Positions 54,116 to 64,000 of a DNA stretch of 64,000 nucleotides are shown here, one piece after another. Made by a program: the position numbers and the translations under genes. Numbering within the stretch: position 1 is the first letter of the stretch; each line of letters opens with the position of its first letter. The notes under the pieces were generated by a model, which saw only the letters and a program-made list of their open reading frames with translations, did no database searches and was not told the DNA's origin. The stretch lies in assembly GCA_949316235.1 (NCBI GenBank), contig OX438749.1, forward strand, positions 14,216,914 to 14,280,913, given 5' to 3'. This DNA comes from Oegoconia quadripuncta (Eukaryota > Arthropoda > Insecta > Lepidoptera > Autostichidae).

Positions 54116-56251
54116 AGATACAAGCTGCCAGTAGATGACGTTTACACTTATAGTAGCAATACGGGTGTATTTTTATAGTTGGTAATTATTATATAACGTA
54201 AATTATATTATATACATGATCTGGCTGGGGAAGTGATGGAAAAGACGTGTAACCTCGCAGATATATGTAAGGTGAAAAATGAAAAGGAAATAGTTCTATA
54301 ATTCATAAGATACAATCACTTGAATTCGCGGCAATGAATTAATATTTTTGACGTTCATTCATCCCCAGACAAGAATGAACAAGAAACTCACGGATTGATC
54401 TTTTCATCAAGGTCAAGAACGTATTAAATGTCTAACTGTTGAACGGCCAGTGCGTTAAGGTCCATGCCCCAAACGGGAGGTCTGGGTGACGTTTGCGTGC
54501 CTTAGTTTTCATTTTTGTATTTTTAAAACAATCATAGCTTTATCACTATTTCACTTGTATTAAATATATTGTATTTTTTCCAGGTTTTAAATAATATTTT
54601 GTTGACCATTATGAAGTACTCGATCGCTATCTATGTCGAGACTGCAGGCCCAGGTAGTTTTCAATTGAAGGCAGTCGTTAGGCTAACTCGATGGCCTACA
54701 GGAATGGCTTAAAAACACTGACTGTCAGGTTACTACTAGTCTGATACAAATTCACCAATCCGTACTGGGCCCGCGTAGTAGATTATGGCCCATATCCTCC
54801 CCAGTGAGAGGAGGCTGCTGATTATGAGTGGCTGACGTGTGTATATCTCCAAGGTGAACAGTGGGTGCTGTTTCAAGCATTTTATTTTTTTATGTATGGA
54901 ACACTGAAAGGCTTTTGAGATTATTTGGGATATAGGTCATAACGCTATGTAGACATGTATCTGTATTCTTCAGTGAATATTGAGTGGAGTGTACAAGATT
55001 ACACCACATTACGTATGCCGTCTGACTTACCTACCCCTAAGCAGCCCTTTCAGTAGTAGGGTGTAGATCGCATAACAAACTTTTGACCATGTCATAGATT
55101 ATATCGTATTCTGTTTCTTGACTATATAAAATTGATCCATCAAGAATTAGCAAATCAACCGACTTCAGAGTTCAGCAACAATAATTATGGCAAAAGTATT
55201 CAACTAATTCCATACTGAGGTGTGGTCAGGAGCGGTGAAATGATACGATCATTCTCTAAGACGATGATTATAATAATATTGTCTGTCTCAAATTAACAGC
55301 AAATACAAAAGGATTACGTAAGTGTAGCGACACCCCTGCAGAAGGTACGGCGCCGAAAGTTCGGCTGAATACGCTCGCAGTATTTCGCAAGTAACCTATG
55401 ACACATCAGTCGAAATTACGCGGCGTTCAGCGGAGCGCCGAACCTTTCGTCTAGCAACTGTTCCCGCGAAAACGCCTTCAATGTATTTTGCATAGCAAGC
55501 GACACATCACGCGACGCGTTACGTGACCAAATGTTCGGCCAGTATATTTATTTAGTTGTTATTGGCGTTTCTACCAATTCGCACTGGGCCCGCGTAGTGG
55601 GTATGGTCCATACCCTTTCTCAGTGAAAATAATAGGAGTTACGGACGTGTAAGGTTCATGATGATGGTATATTTAATTGGTTGTCCCTATAGATGGTATT
55701 AGGAACGTTGATGTAGAGCCGTATCATTGTATTTAAAAAAATGTTTATTTTTTTTATTTATTTACATGGAATCAACAGCATTATTACCAATTCTTATAAA
55801 GAAAACTTATGTCAATTATAGATTCTTATTATGTTACTGACAATGGTTGCCGTTAAAATTGAATGGATAAGGTTTTAATATTACAATAAAATTGGTACTT
55901 TTACATTCAATAATATTATTATATAATATACACATACATACAATAATATACATATCAAAAACAAATCAAATCCTCGGTGATATACGAGTCGTTATGTTAA
56001 TAAGTCTAAATTGCATAGTATTAAAAGTCAAACAAAAGAATCAAGTAATCATTAGCCAAATGAAAATGTCAAAATTATAGATGTAGTACAAATACGTACA
56101 AAATATGTGCGCTGTGAGTGTCTGTATGTGGAGAGTTAGGGCGTGATGGTGGCGGGTCCTGCATTATTAGAGTAAATAGATGGACGGACATGGCTCAAGG
56201 CTCATGACTTCAACTCACATCATTTTGCATCGACCTCCTTAACGCCATGTA
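54116..56251. other. Intergenic with SINE and repeat scraps
   Basis: SINE family B body scraps lie at 54755-54865 (CCGTACTGGGCCCGCGTAGT) and 55573-55665. A degraded family D repeat is at 54868-54960. A GC-rich stretch (55330-55530) carries loosely inverted GGCGCCGAAAGTTCGG and GCGCCGAACCTTTCG. No gene. Confidence 0.45.
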
Positions 56252-56517
56252 GAAACCAACGGTCGTGGGTTCGAATCCCGCTGAGGGTAAATAATAAATA
56301 AATATTCGGCCATACATCAATCATCTAGTCCCAAACTAAGCAAGCTTGTACTCGGGATACGAGATAAAGATAAACATACATAAATATTTATGTAAACATC
56401 CATGACTCGCGAATAAATGTTCGTAATCGTTATACAAACATTTACCCCTTGCGGGATTCGAACCCACAACCGTTGGTTTCGAAGCAGTCAGTCACTATCC
56501 ACGACACCAGTTGGTTG
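56252..56517. mobile_element. Inverted pair of SINE family A2 heads
   Basis: A plus-strand head fragment (56252-56288: AAACCAACGGTCGTGGGTTC, then GAATCCCGCTGAGGG) directly abuts a full minus-strand SINE (56289-56517) whose head complement is CGGGATTCGAACCCACAACC. The two heads can pair across the SINE body. Confidence 0.7.
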
Positions 56518-57108
56518 CTAAATATTTGTGCACTGAAATGAATTTTATTCTCAAGTCATGGATGTAATATAAATATTTATTTTGCCTAGTACAAATTAGA
56601 AAAAAAGATATGTAAGTAATATATGTGCGAGTCCAAAATATTTTAAATATCTTCTTTACAGATAAGTTTCTGTGGTTAATAATAATCACACCTTTAAGTT
56701 TTAGCGTCAGCCAATGGAGCGCCGACAGCTTGAAGTATTCTAAGTGTAATGAGTGCTAAAGTACGGCAATTTTTAATTTGTTGAACAAATAAAGCATAGT
56801 GACGACTACCTCCAATATCCATTACCGCATGACAGAGTATTGCAGTGCTGCGCAAACAGCAGCGCCAGCAGCGCATTGTCAGCACTCCGCGTGGTCTAAA
56901 TACAGGCGGAGTTCACGAATAAACTAAGTTAAGAAAAATATTGCGAAAAATATCGAACAGCCTTAAGTCCTCTGCTGAAGATAAACATGAAAGTCCAGTT
57001 TTACTTAAGTCGATTTGCTATAATAGCTGCGCTGGCATATCAACCATCTCTGATTTATCGTGTCGTGACGTGTCGTAAAAGGCGATTAAGGGACTCTCCA
57101 CCAAAAAA
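56518..57108. other. Intergenic, no feature recognised
   Basis: Short open frames only. Confidence 0.35.
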
Positions 57109-58154
57109 CATCTATAGATTTGTACCTATTACCGGCGATGGGCTGCACTTTCTGCATATTTCGTAAGGTGAAGCGTGGATGTTGTTTCAATCATTAAACT
57201 CAAATTATTGGAACAACCAAACACTAATGTTTGGGACATCTCTGACCACCCCATTTGGGATAAAGATCGTGATGTTATGTATGTATTCCCAATGTAAAGT
57301 TCTCTTTTTAAAATAGATGTGTGCTAATAACCCGGCACGAAAACACAAATCAGAGTAAAAGTACCTATTAAATGTAATAAATAAAAATTTATTAGAAAAT
57401 TGTTTCAAGAGATCTTAGCATCTTCTTTTCTGTTTTCTTTTTAAGCATCTCTTTTCTATTTAAGAGCGAAGCACTTGTCGGTGGTGTCCTTTCCACACTT
57501 CTCAACATTCCGCCTTTTATTTGACTTCCTGTTACGACATCGCATTTTTAGCATCTTCTATAATGCATTAAAGTTCACAATGGTAGACTAATTACATTTA
57601 GTAATTAGTCTTTATGAGGTCGACGACGTATTGGAACGCAATTACAGTATTCATTGATATTGGCTACGTATAAGAATTTTTCATAGATTTTGAGATATAG
57701 TTAAATTTCAAATGCTTTTGAACAACATTAAGAGGAAGTCAAATAAAAGGCGGAATGTTGAGAAGTGTGGAAAGGACACCACCGACAAGTGCTTAGCTCT
57801 TAAATAGAAAAGAGATGCTTAAAAAGAAAACAGAAAAGAAGATGCTAAGATCTCCTGAAACAATTTTCTAATAAATTTTTATTTATTACATTTAATAGGT
57901 ACTTTTACTCTGATTTGTGTTTTCGTGCCGGGTTATTAGCACACATCTATTTTAAAAAGAGAACTTTACATTGGGAATACATACATAACATCACGATCTT
58001 TATCCCAAATGGGGTGGTCAGAGATGTCCCAAACATTAGTGTTTGGGTGTTCCAATAATTTGAGTTTAATGATTGAAACAACATCCACGCTTCACCTTAC
58101 GAAATATGCAGAAAGTGCAGCCCATCGCCGGTAATAGGTACAAATCTATAGATG
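57109..58154. repeat. Large inverted repeat, 422-bp arms, 202-bp spacer
   Basis: The left arm (57109-57530) and right arm (57733-58154) are reverse complements with about three mismatches counted by eye. Each arm joins a family D repeat block (GTGGATGTTGTTTCAATCAT) to a second dispersed block (GTCCTTTCCACACTTCTCAA), which recurs singly at 59110-59230 and 62212-62290. The spacer contains a smaller hairpin (GACTAATTA...TAATTAGTC). No coding frame and no clear target duplication. Confidence 0.93.
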
Positions 58155-59710
58155 ATTAATTTGTAATTTGTATTGTTAACCTGTGTCTAGCAGAAGGAAA
58201 AGTTATATGTGTGATGTTGTTGATATGTGTGTGTGTGTGTAGTCAAAATTATTGCTCTTCATGTAGACCAAGGGTGGTCAATTGTTTAAAACTGTGATAT
58301 ACTTTAAAATGTCCTGTTGAGATCGATTTAATATTTAATGGTGTAACACAACTATTTTCTATGTCTTGATAAGACCAAACAAGTAAGAGCCTACGTAGTG
58401 GATTGCACTTACCACGTCCTATAGGACCGTGTAACAGACAATCAGATTTATTAAACTGAATGTCTGTCAAAATATTGAGATAGAAATTTCAAGGAGCAAC
58501 TTAAACCAGTTTCCCCGAATATTTTTACGTGATCGACCACTCTGTGTTCGGAGATTGACTTGTAAACCTAGCTAATCACATCTGCCTCCGTGGCATGACG
58601 TCGTTTGTCGCGCGCGACGTAGGAGTGAGAGTGGGATAGTTTTATATTTTGTCCAAGCGAATGAGCAGAACAAATGTTATCCGCGCAACATAAACTTTTA
58701 TTGCGCCTATCATGCTACTAGTTCTGTAGTAGACTAATCTAAGTAAGTAACAATTTGGTGATTTGTTCAGTAAGGATACTCTTTTAACTTCCTACAATTT
58801 TAAAGGACGTGACTTTTTGCGTATGGATAGAGTACCTGTCAGTGACAGAATAAAAATGTTTTCTAACAAATCGCTAGCTTGCTTCAGATTAAAATTACCA
58901 CTAGATTCAGTAGATTAGATTAAAATTACCACTGTGAATTGCATTGCGTCGGAGAATATACTTATAGCTCTTGTAGCTATTCAAAAAAATCAATCGATAA
59001 CTTCTTTATATTTATCAAAAATTTCACCGAGGGCAAATATCACAACTCAATATACTATTTTTACAAAATATAAAGTAGCCATTGATAAATTTAATAGAAA
59101 ATGTTTCAGGAGATCTGAGCATCTTCTCTTTTCTATTTAAGAGCTAAGTTGTTGTCGGTGAAGTCCTTTCCACACTTCTCTACATTGCGCCTTTTATTTG
59201 ACTTCCTGATACGACACGGCACTTACTTTTTTAGCATATTCTATAATGCAATAAAGTTCAGAATGGTAACTTTAATTTAATATTGTAGGTTTTATAACTA
59301 AATACTTATACCTACTATATCTAAAGCTAGCTAGAGAATGGTTAGAAAACATTTTTATTCTATCACTGATGGATACTTTATCCTTCTACAAAAAATTAGG
59401 AACTTTGAGATTATAGGAAGTTACACCAGAAAAATTACGTATTTTTACTGGACTACCGTTGCACTTTCTTGTGTAATGGGATATTTATGTACATGAAATT
59501 CTATGAAATCGCTTCCAACTTGTACTAGCATTACAAACGTGATGAGCTCTTCAGCCGAGCTCTACTAAAATAATTAACAATGTCTCGATTGGCGCAGTTT
59601 TTCCCGTCGAGCTTGCAATTTTTATTAATACTTGGTTTTGAATAATTTCTGCTATTTTTATTATAATCACTTGTAGTTTGTATTTATCCTACTATCACGA
59701 AGCAAAAAAG
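58155..59710. other. Intergenic with foldback and MITE-like repeats
   Basis: No gene. The segment 58788-58866 (TTCCTACAATTTTAAAGGAC ... AAAAATGTTTTCTAAC) is the imperfect reverse complement of 59339-59422, so 58788-59422 could be one decayed foldback element. 59110-59230 repeats the GTCCTTTCCACACTTCTC block. 58565-58730 is the inverse of 62700-62845. A short TG run lies near 58217-58242. Confidence 0.5.
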
Positions 59711-59758
59711 GGTTATGATTTAAAATCTCTGTAAATACAGAGATTTTAAATCATAACC
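59711..59758. repeat. Perfect inverted repeat, 23-bp arms
   Basis: GGTTATGATTTAAAATCTCT then GTA, spacer AA, and the exact reverse complement. Confidence 0.9.
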
Positions 59759-59770
59759 ATTACGTCATAG

Positions 59771-59844
59771 TATGTATCGGTATCGGTATCGGTGCACGGT
59801 ATGACATGTATGCACCGATACATACATAAATATGTATGTATCGG
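59771..59844. repeat. Inverted repeat built on TATGTATCGGT
   Basis: Tandem TATCGGTATCGG, then CATGTATGCACCGATACATA and ATGTATGTATCGGTGCG, giving overlapping hairpins immediately upstream of a SINE. Confidence 0.7.
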
Positions 59845-60068
59845 TGCGTCGGTGGCTCAGCGGTTAAGACGCGGTCCGGGTTCGATTCCCACGTAGGCCA
59901 TGTACCAATGAGTTTTCAAAATTTAATTTAATTACTTAAGTATGTGCATTTATCCGACTGCTCTTAAACGGTGAAGGAAAACATCGTGAGGAAACTTGCA
60001 TGCCTGAGAAATAAAAATTCAAGAGCATATGAAGTCCCCAACCCGCATTGGGCAAGCGTGGTGGACTA
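59845..60068 (+). mobile_element. tRNA-headed SINE (family B), 3'-truncated
   Basis: TGCGTCGGTGGCTCAGCGGT, then GGGTTCGATTCCCACGTAGG. The body runs to GCGTGGTGGACTA, where a family D repeat begins. About 20 bases between boxes A and B are missing compared with 16925. Confidence 0.82.
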
Positions 60069-60280
60069 AAATAACACCTATAGACTTGCACGTTTCAAAA
60101 AGAATGGGCGCACCCTCTGTCACGTGTGCATTTCTGTATAATGTGAAAGGTGAACCGTGGATGTTGTTTCAAGCATTAAGCTTTTAATATTTAGAACACC
60201 AAGACGCTTATGTTTGGGATATCTCTGCCAACTTCATTTGGGATAAAGGTCGTCACGTTATATACAAGTTTGTATTTTGT
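60069..60280 (+). repeat. Dispersed repeat (family D)
   Basis: CACGTGTGCATTTCTGTATA, GTGGATGTTGTTTCAAGCAT, CATTTGGGATAAAGGTCGTC and ACGTTATATAC parallel 27880-28060. Confidence 0.75.
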
Positions 60281-60589
60281 GTACCAGAAAACCGATACAC
60301 CCCAACTAAATCATATATTTTGTAATGAATGTGGCTAGAAGAAAATGAAATAAAAATATAGGATTGTTGCAAATTCCGTTACTCTTATGTGTTTACCATT
60401 AATAGAACCCCATATTTTTATAGCCAGAATAGATTCTATATGTGCTTCTGAACAAACTAATTTCAGGTTTCAGGTATAACAACCTTGTAAATGTATGTTT
60501 ATAAATGTATACACAAAGAAGAAAGGAATATTTTATCAAAGATATTTTATAAAATCATTATAAAATATCAATCATCAATCATCATCAAA
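60281..60589. other. Intergenic, no feature recognised
   Basis: AT-rich with no notable frame. Confidence 0.35.
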
Positions 60590-60707
60590 GGTTGTCTGAT
60601 AGAAATCGCTTAATAGCGATAAGACCGCCTGGTTGTATAATTATTATTTTTTTGAAGCTATTGTATTGTAGAATTTTTGTGCATAAAGTGTACTTGATTG
60701 ATTGATC
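60590..60707 (+). repeat. LINE 3'-tail repeat
   Basis: AAGGTTGTCTGATAGAAATC, GCTTAATAGCGATAAGACCG, then TTGTGCATAAAGTGTACTTG and a GATT-rich tail; a diverged member of the 890-1484 family. Confidence 0.65.
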
Positions 60708-61044
60708 ATTTACGGACTTATTGCCAATCGTGATAGGAGCCGATGATCTTGCTACCCAGTAATACAATGTTATAAATGTCTAACATGAATTCAATTTTCC
60801 ACCATTTAATAATAACTAATGAAAACATGCAATACCATCAAATTAAATTGTACCTCTTGCGTAATGTTTCAGTGTCCGTCCAGCCCCGTCACTGTCCAAA
60901 CCTAAATTATCTTGATGAGTTTTCCAATATTGACTTTGTTACTAACGTCTTTCCACCTAGTGTCAAATATATAAAATGATACGGTTAAAACTATTACATG
61001 TTTGGAATTAATATAATCAGACGCGTTTATCGTACTATTTAAAA
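60708..61044 (+). other. Upstream region of the gustatory receptor
   Basis: Short AT-rich stretch. TATATAAAA-like sequence (ATATATAAAATG, ~60967) lies about 75 bases before the ATG and could serve as a TATA box, but this is weak evidence. Confidence 0.3.
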
Positions 61045-61755
61045 ATGGATATCAAAGTTATTAAAAACGCACTGCTCTTTGAAAACTTATTTAGTGTTTT
61101 CCGAAATATTTCCAACTACAATGGAACGAAGAAATACATAATATATTTTTGGATAAGTCTAGATATGAGCATAACATTTGCAAATGGTCTTATTAATATG
61201 CACCATTACGTACATGTCGATGACATTTATTTATTCTACTCTGCTATCATTAACTCGTTGGGTTTAATGTTAAATGCATGCTTGCATTCTAAAAGCACTG
61301 TAAAATTCCTTAAAATCATCAATTCCAACCACATGTATTTTAAAAATGACATACAATACAATGCAAATTTAGAGAAAACTAACAAACTCTTTTTAATGCT
61401 ATCAATTTTTTATTTTTTTATAAAAGTATGTAGTTTTATCAATACTCGTATATATTATGCATATCAATCGGATTTAAACACCTTTGTAGCATACGTGTTT
61501 GATTTTAACAGTATGTTAAGCACATATCGCATTTATTTCGAATATCTCGTATTATACAGTATAATATATGTGATGTCGCAGCAATTATTGAGCATTATAC
61601 GCTGTATTGAAGATTTAACTAAATATATAGCTAAGGGAGATAGTGGCGACTTTACAATAAATGATCATTACATTCTAAAAATCGAAGAATGGCACATGTT
61701 ATTCAATAATATCAAGGATATTTATTTATTAATGAATTCAGTTTTTGCTCTACAG
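61045..61755 (+). CDS. Gustatory receptor exon 1
   Basis: 237 codons from ATG (AAAAATGGATATC, acceptable context) to CTACAG before donor GTTTGT. It encodes TM1-TM4 and the start of TM5. Phase 0 exit. The frame runs seven codons into the intron before a stop. Confidence 0.87.
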
Positions 61756-64000
61756 GTTTGTCTATATTCAAATTTATAATTATACTAGCTTGCCGCCCGC
61801 AGTAGTAGAATAACTTTATCGCGGAAATTTATTAATCCCGCTGGAACTACTTACTTTATCGGGATAAAAAATATTCTATGTCTCAATCCAGAGTATATTC
61901 TACCTATATACCAAATTTCATCCAAATCCGTCCATCTGTTTCGCCGTGATTGATCAACAAACAAACAAACAAATAAACAAAAAAACATCCAAACTTTCGC
62001 ATTTATAACATTAGTTAGATGTTAATGATTTCGTAATCTTATAGATAAGTGTCGTAAGAAGTTATGCACTATTTTATCCGACTGCCCAGCAAGGAGGGTA
62101 ACTTTACGTGTACATTTTTCGACATTTATATTTGATTTGACATTTAGTTATATCATCTGAATTTGTAAAACTTCCATAAATAATAAGTCACGGTGTTTCA
62201 CTATATTATATGTATCTCTCTTTCTTCAATTTAAGAGCTATACTCTTGTCGGTGGAGTCCTTTCCACACTTCTCTACATTCCGTCTTTACATTACATGTA
62301 AAGCTTTCATATTTCTGTATACATGTGATTTTGTAAATAAATGAAATTTGAATGAGCAACCTACAATATTAATGGTAATATATTCAATTATCTTTCAGCT
62401 TACTATTATGACTGGAACAATGACTTGTTACTACATCGTGTATCTTTACATTGTGACGTCGGCTAGCTTAACTGTAAGAATGTTATTAATTCATTATTTG
62501 AATACTCAACCATATCATTAATGGGCATAGAGGAAGCGCAACATATGTGATGCTAGAATTCATAAAATGGAATTCAGCTATTTTGATAATGACAAGAAAT
62601 TGTGCGTAAATAGTGTCAATAGGAATAAATTGTGCAAAATTTTAAGCGAGCATTCTAGCGGAATAGTTAGCTGGTATTGTCATTTCTCATAGGCAGATAC
62701 TGCAGTAATAGCATGACAGGTGCGATAAACTTTTATGTCGCGCTAGTTAATATTCGTCCTACTCATTCGTTTGGATGAAATATACAACTATCCCACTCTC
62801 ACGTCGCGTCGTGCGCGACACACGATGTCATGCTACGGGGGCTGGTTTATCGATAATTATAATTTGTATACCTAAAAACTGTGCGTAAACAGTGCCACCG
62901 AAATATAAGTTCCATAAACAGTAATTCAAAAACTACAACGCAAGTAACATTATGTCTTTGTGAAAATGAGCAGCGCTGACGACGTTCTTTATGTCCGCCG
63001 GATTATTTTCCTCCGTGTGCTTTATTCTATTCTCTTGCGCAAAATTATTCGATCTCGGTTGGTACCAGAATGCTCATTTAATATCTTGAGTTGCACATTT
63101 ATTTAGCATAATTTTTTGACATTATCAAAATAGCTGAATCCCATTTTATGTATAGCATCACATATATATGAAGCGGATACGTATATAAAATGAAAGAAGA
63201 GTGAAGTAGACCAACATTTATAAATAAGATTATGAGCTAGGACATTGCTTTATTAAGAAAAAACGCTACATTTTAGCTTATTAACATCTTCTTTATTTAA
63301 ATATAGAATAACAGACTATAAAACAATTGGCTGCATACGTTTTGTTTCGTTATACGAGATTTGTTTTCGTATCGAAAAGTACTAATTAATGTTTGTTAGG
63401 GAGACTTGCGTTCCGTGTTCGCGCTGTCATCTCTTGTGTATTTTATCTATTTCCAGGGTGAAATCTTATTAACATCATTTTGGCTCTACATTTTTATAAT
63501 AATATTTTTCTTTGTGACTATAATCATGATGTTACAAGCAGCGACACAGGTTCAAAATAATATGAACACTTTGCGACGTAGACTTGCCAGGCTTCTAATT
63601 TATACAATTAACTGTAAGTATATGAATTTCTATTTCATTGTTTTCCAAAAAAATTCAAGGTTTTATATTACAAACAGGCACAATAATATTTCATTATTAA
63701 TTGTGAAACAGCCACGCGAATAAGCTGGTTATGGTCATCTAAATACGCTGATATTTTATAATATGCTTTCTTAAAGAGATTTTGTAAGTCAATGGGAACG
63801 TTATTGAAAAAAGTATACATAGCCCTTTGAAGGAATTATTGATTTTGCGGAGGTGACTTATGTGACCTGCAAGTTTATCTTTATTTCTTTTATTGAAGGA
63901 GATCAGCGAAGTGTTTTAAGTTAATGTTTATTTCAGATGATAAGTGTTTTCACCATACAAAGGACCTTCTGCGTCTCGTCTCGACGCGTCAGATTCGTAC
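61045..64000 (+). CDS. Gr: Insect gustatory receptor (7tm_7 family), 3' end beyond window
   Basis: Joined exons: 61045-61755, 62399-62473, 63457-63613 and 63937 to the window edge, all AG/GT bounded with matching phase (0, 0, 1). The product has at least six hydrophobic segments: YIIYFWISLDMSITFANGLI, IYLFYSAIINSLGLMLNACL, FLMLSIFYFFIKVCSF, YLVLYSIIYVMSQQLLSII, a segment across the exon 1/2 junction, and TSFWLYIFIIIFFFVTIIMM. EEWHMLFNNIKDIYLLMNSV, then FALQ, matches the W..L......N..F..Q pattern of the loop and TM5 of lepidopteran Grs, and the last exon begins DKCFHHTKDLLRLVSTRQIR, the usual pre-TM7 loop. These are ligand-gated cation channels of taste neurons (family knowledge). The TYxxxxxQF signature would lie past 64000. 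The ligand class cannot be told. Confidence 0.87.
61784..62019 (-). mobile_element. LEP1-like Helitron in gustatory receptor intron 1
   Basis: ACTAGCTTGCCGCCCGC at the left (3' end of the element) to CATTTATAACATTAGTTAGA at the right (5' end). It is nearly full length and antisense to the gene, starting 28 bases after the donor site. Confidence 0.82.
62212..62290 (+). repeat. Copy of the arm block from the large inverted repeat
   Basis: TTTAAGAGCTATACTCTTGT, then CGGTGGAGTCCTTTCCACAC and TTCTCTACATTCCGTCTTT, matching part of 57465-57520. It lies in intron 1. Confidence 0.7.
62399..62473 (+). CDS. Gustatory receptor exon 2
   Basis: 25 codons between TATCTTTCAG and GTAAGA: LTIMTGTMTCYYIVYLYIVT then SASLT. 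Hydrophobic, it completes TM5. Small exons of this kind are usual in lepidopteran Gr genes. Confidence 0.83.
62542..63174. mobile_element. Foldback/MITE element in gustatory receptor intron 2
   Basis: Terminal inverted repeats of about 58 bp: CATATGTGATGCTAGAATTC ... TGATAATGACA at the left, and GACATTATCAAAATAGCTGA ... AGCATCACATATA at the right. The interior includes 62700-62845, whose inverse occurs at 58565-58730. Non-coding, about 630 bp. Confidence 0.72.
63457..63613 (+). CDS. Gustatory receptor exon 3
   Basis: Acceptor CTATTTCCAG, donor GTAAGT. It encodes GEILLTSFWLYIFIIIFFFV then TIIMMLQAATQVQNN and a basic loop RRRLARLLIY. TM6 and the intracellular loop. Exits in phase 1. Confidence 0.85.
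63680..63790 (+). repeat. Dispersed repeat shared with 48079-48240
   Basis: TTCATTATTAATTGTGAAAC, GCTGATATTTTATAATATGC and TTTCTTAAAGAG match that repeat. It lies in intron 3. Confidence 0.6.
63937..64000 (+). CDS. Gustatory receptor exon 4, cut by window end
   Basis: After acceptor GTTTATTTCAG. With the leftover T of exon 3 it reads YDKCFHHTKDLLRLVSTRQI then R. This is the typical loop before TM7. TM7 and the stop codon lie beyond position 64000. Confidence 0.82.
   Translation, partial: MISVFTIQRTFCVSSRRVRFV

Overview
The window looks like nuclear DNA of a moth or butterfly (Lepidoptera). It is AT-rich, its genes are split by short introns, and it is packed with repeat families I associate with lepidopteran genomes: LEP1-like Helitrons ending in GCGGGCGGAAAGCTAGT, several tRNA-headed SINEs, LINE 3' tails ending in a TGTAT repeat, and RTE-type LINE scraps. 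No bacterial-type genes are present. The taxonomic call is inference from repeats and gene types; no species can be named.

Two host genes are visible, both on the + strand and both incomplete. (1) At 3564-20227 lies the 3' half of a Dscam-family cell-adhesion receptor. Nine exons in 4.6 kb encode part of one fibronectin III (FN3) domain, two more FN3 domains, one Ig domain, two FN3 domains and a transmembrane helix. A 9.6 kb intron follows, then three or four small exons for the cytoplasmic tail. All splice phases agree from exon to exon. The upstream Ig and FN3 exons are not in the window. (2) From 61045 to the right edge lies an insect gustatory receptor gene with three complete exons and the start of a fourth.

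Three LTR retrotransposons stand out. A complete Ty3/Gypsy element (9091-13662, - strand) sits antisense in the large Dscam intron. It has identical 87-bp LTRs, a 5-bp target duplication and an open 1384-codon Gag-Pol. A complete BEL/Pao element (33475-39710, + strand) has identical 133-bp LTRs, a 5-bp target duplication, a PBS resembling the complement of tRNA-Tyr and a ~1950-codon Gag-Pol; it landed inside an older LEP1-like Helitron. A second Gypsy element (49362-51709, - strand) keeps its 5' LTR, a 19-nt PBS complementary to tRNA-Leu, Gag, protease and reverse transcriptase, but lacks everything after the reverse transcriptase.

From 22732 to 26479 there is a Helitron with clean termini (TC at the 5' end, CTAG at the 3' end, between host A and T). 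Its interior is a ~1.2 kb unit repeated about 2.4 times, each full unit carrying minisatellites, joined to the last ~160 codons of a Helitron helicase. Between 57109 and 58154 is a nearly perfect inverted repeat with 422-bp arms. The remaining sequence is SINEs, Helitron fragments, LINE tails, foldback elements and short perfect palindromes, with several nested insertions that give relative ages. I found no canonical tRNA or rRNA gene, no CRISPR array, and no convincing evidence of a wholly new system. The unusual items are the expanded Helitron, the large inverted repeat, a GC-rich unidentified insertion at 987-1407, and 5S-rRNA-like repeat units at 1.5-2.8 kb.
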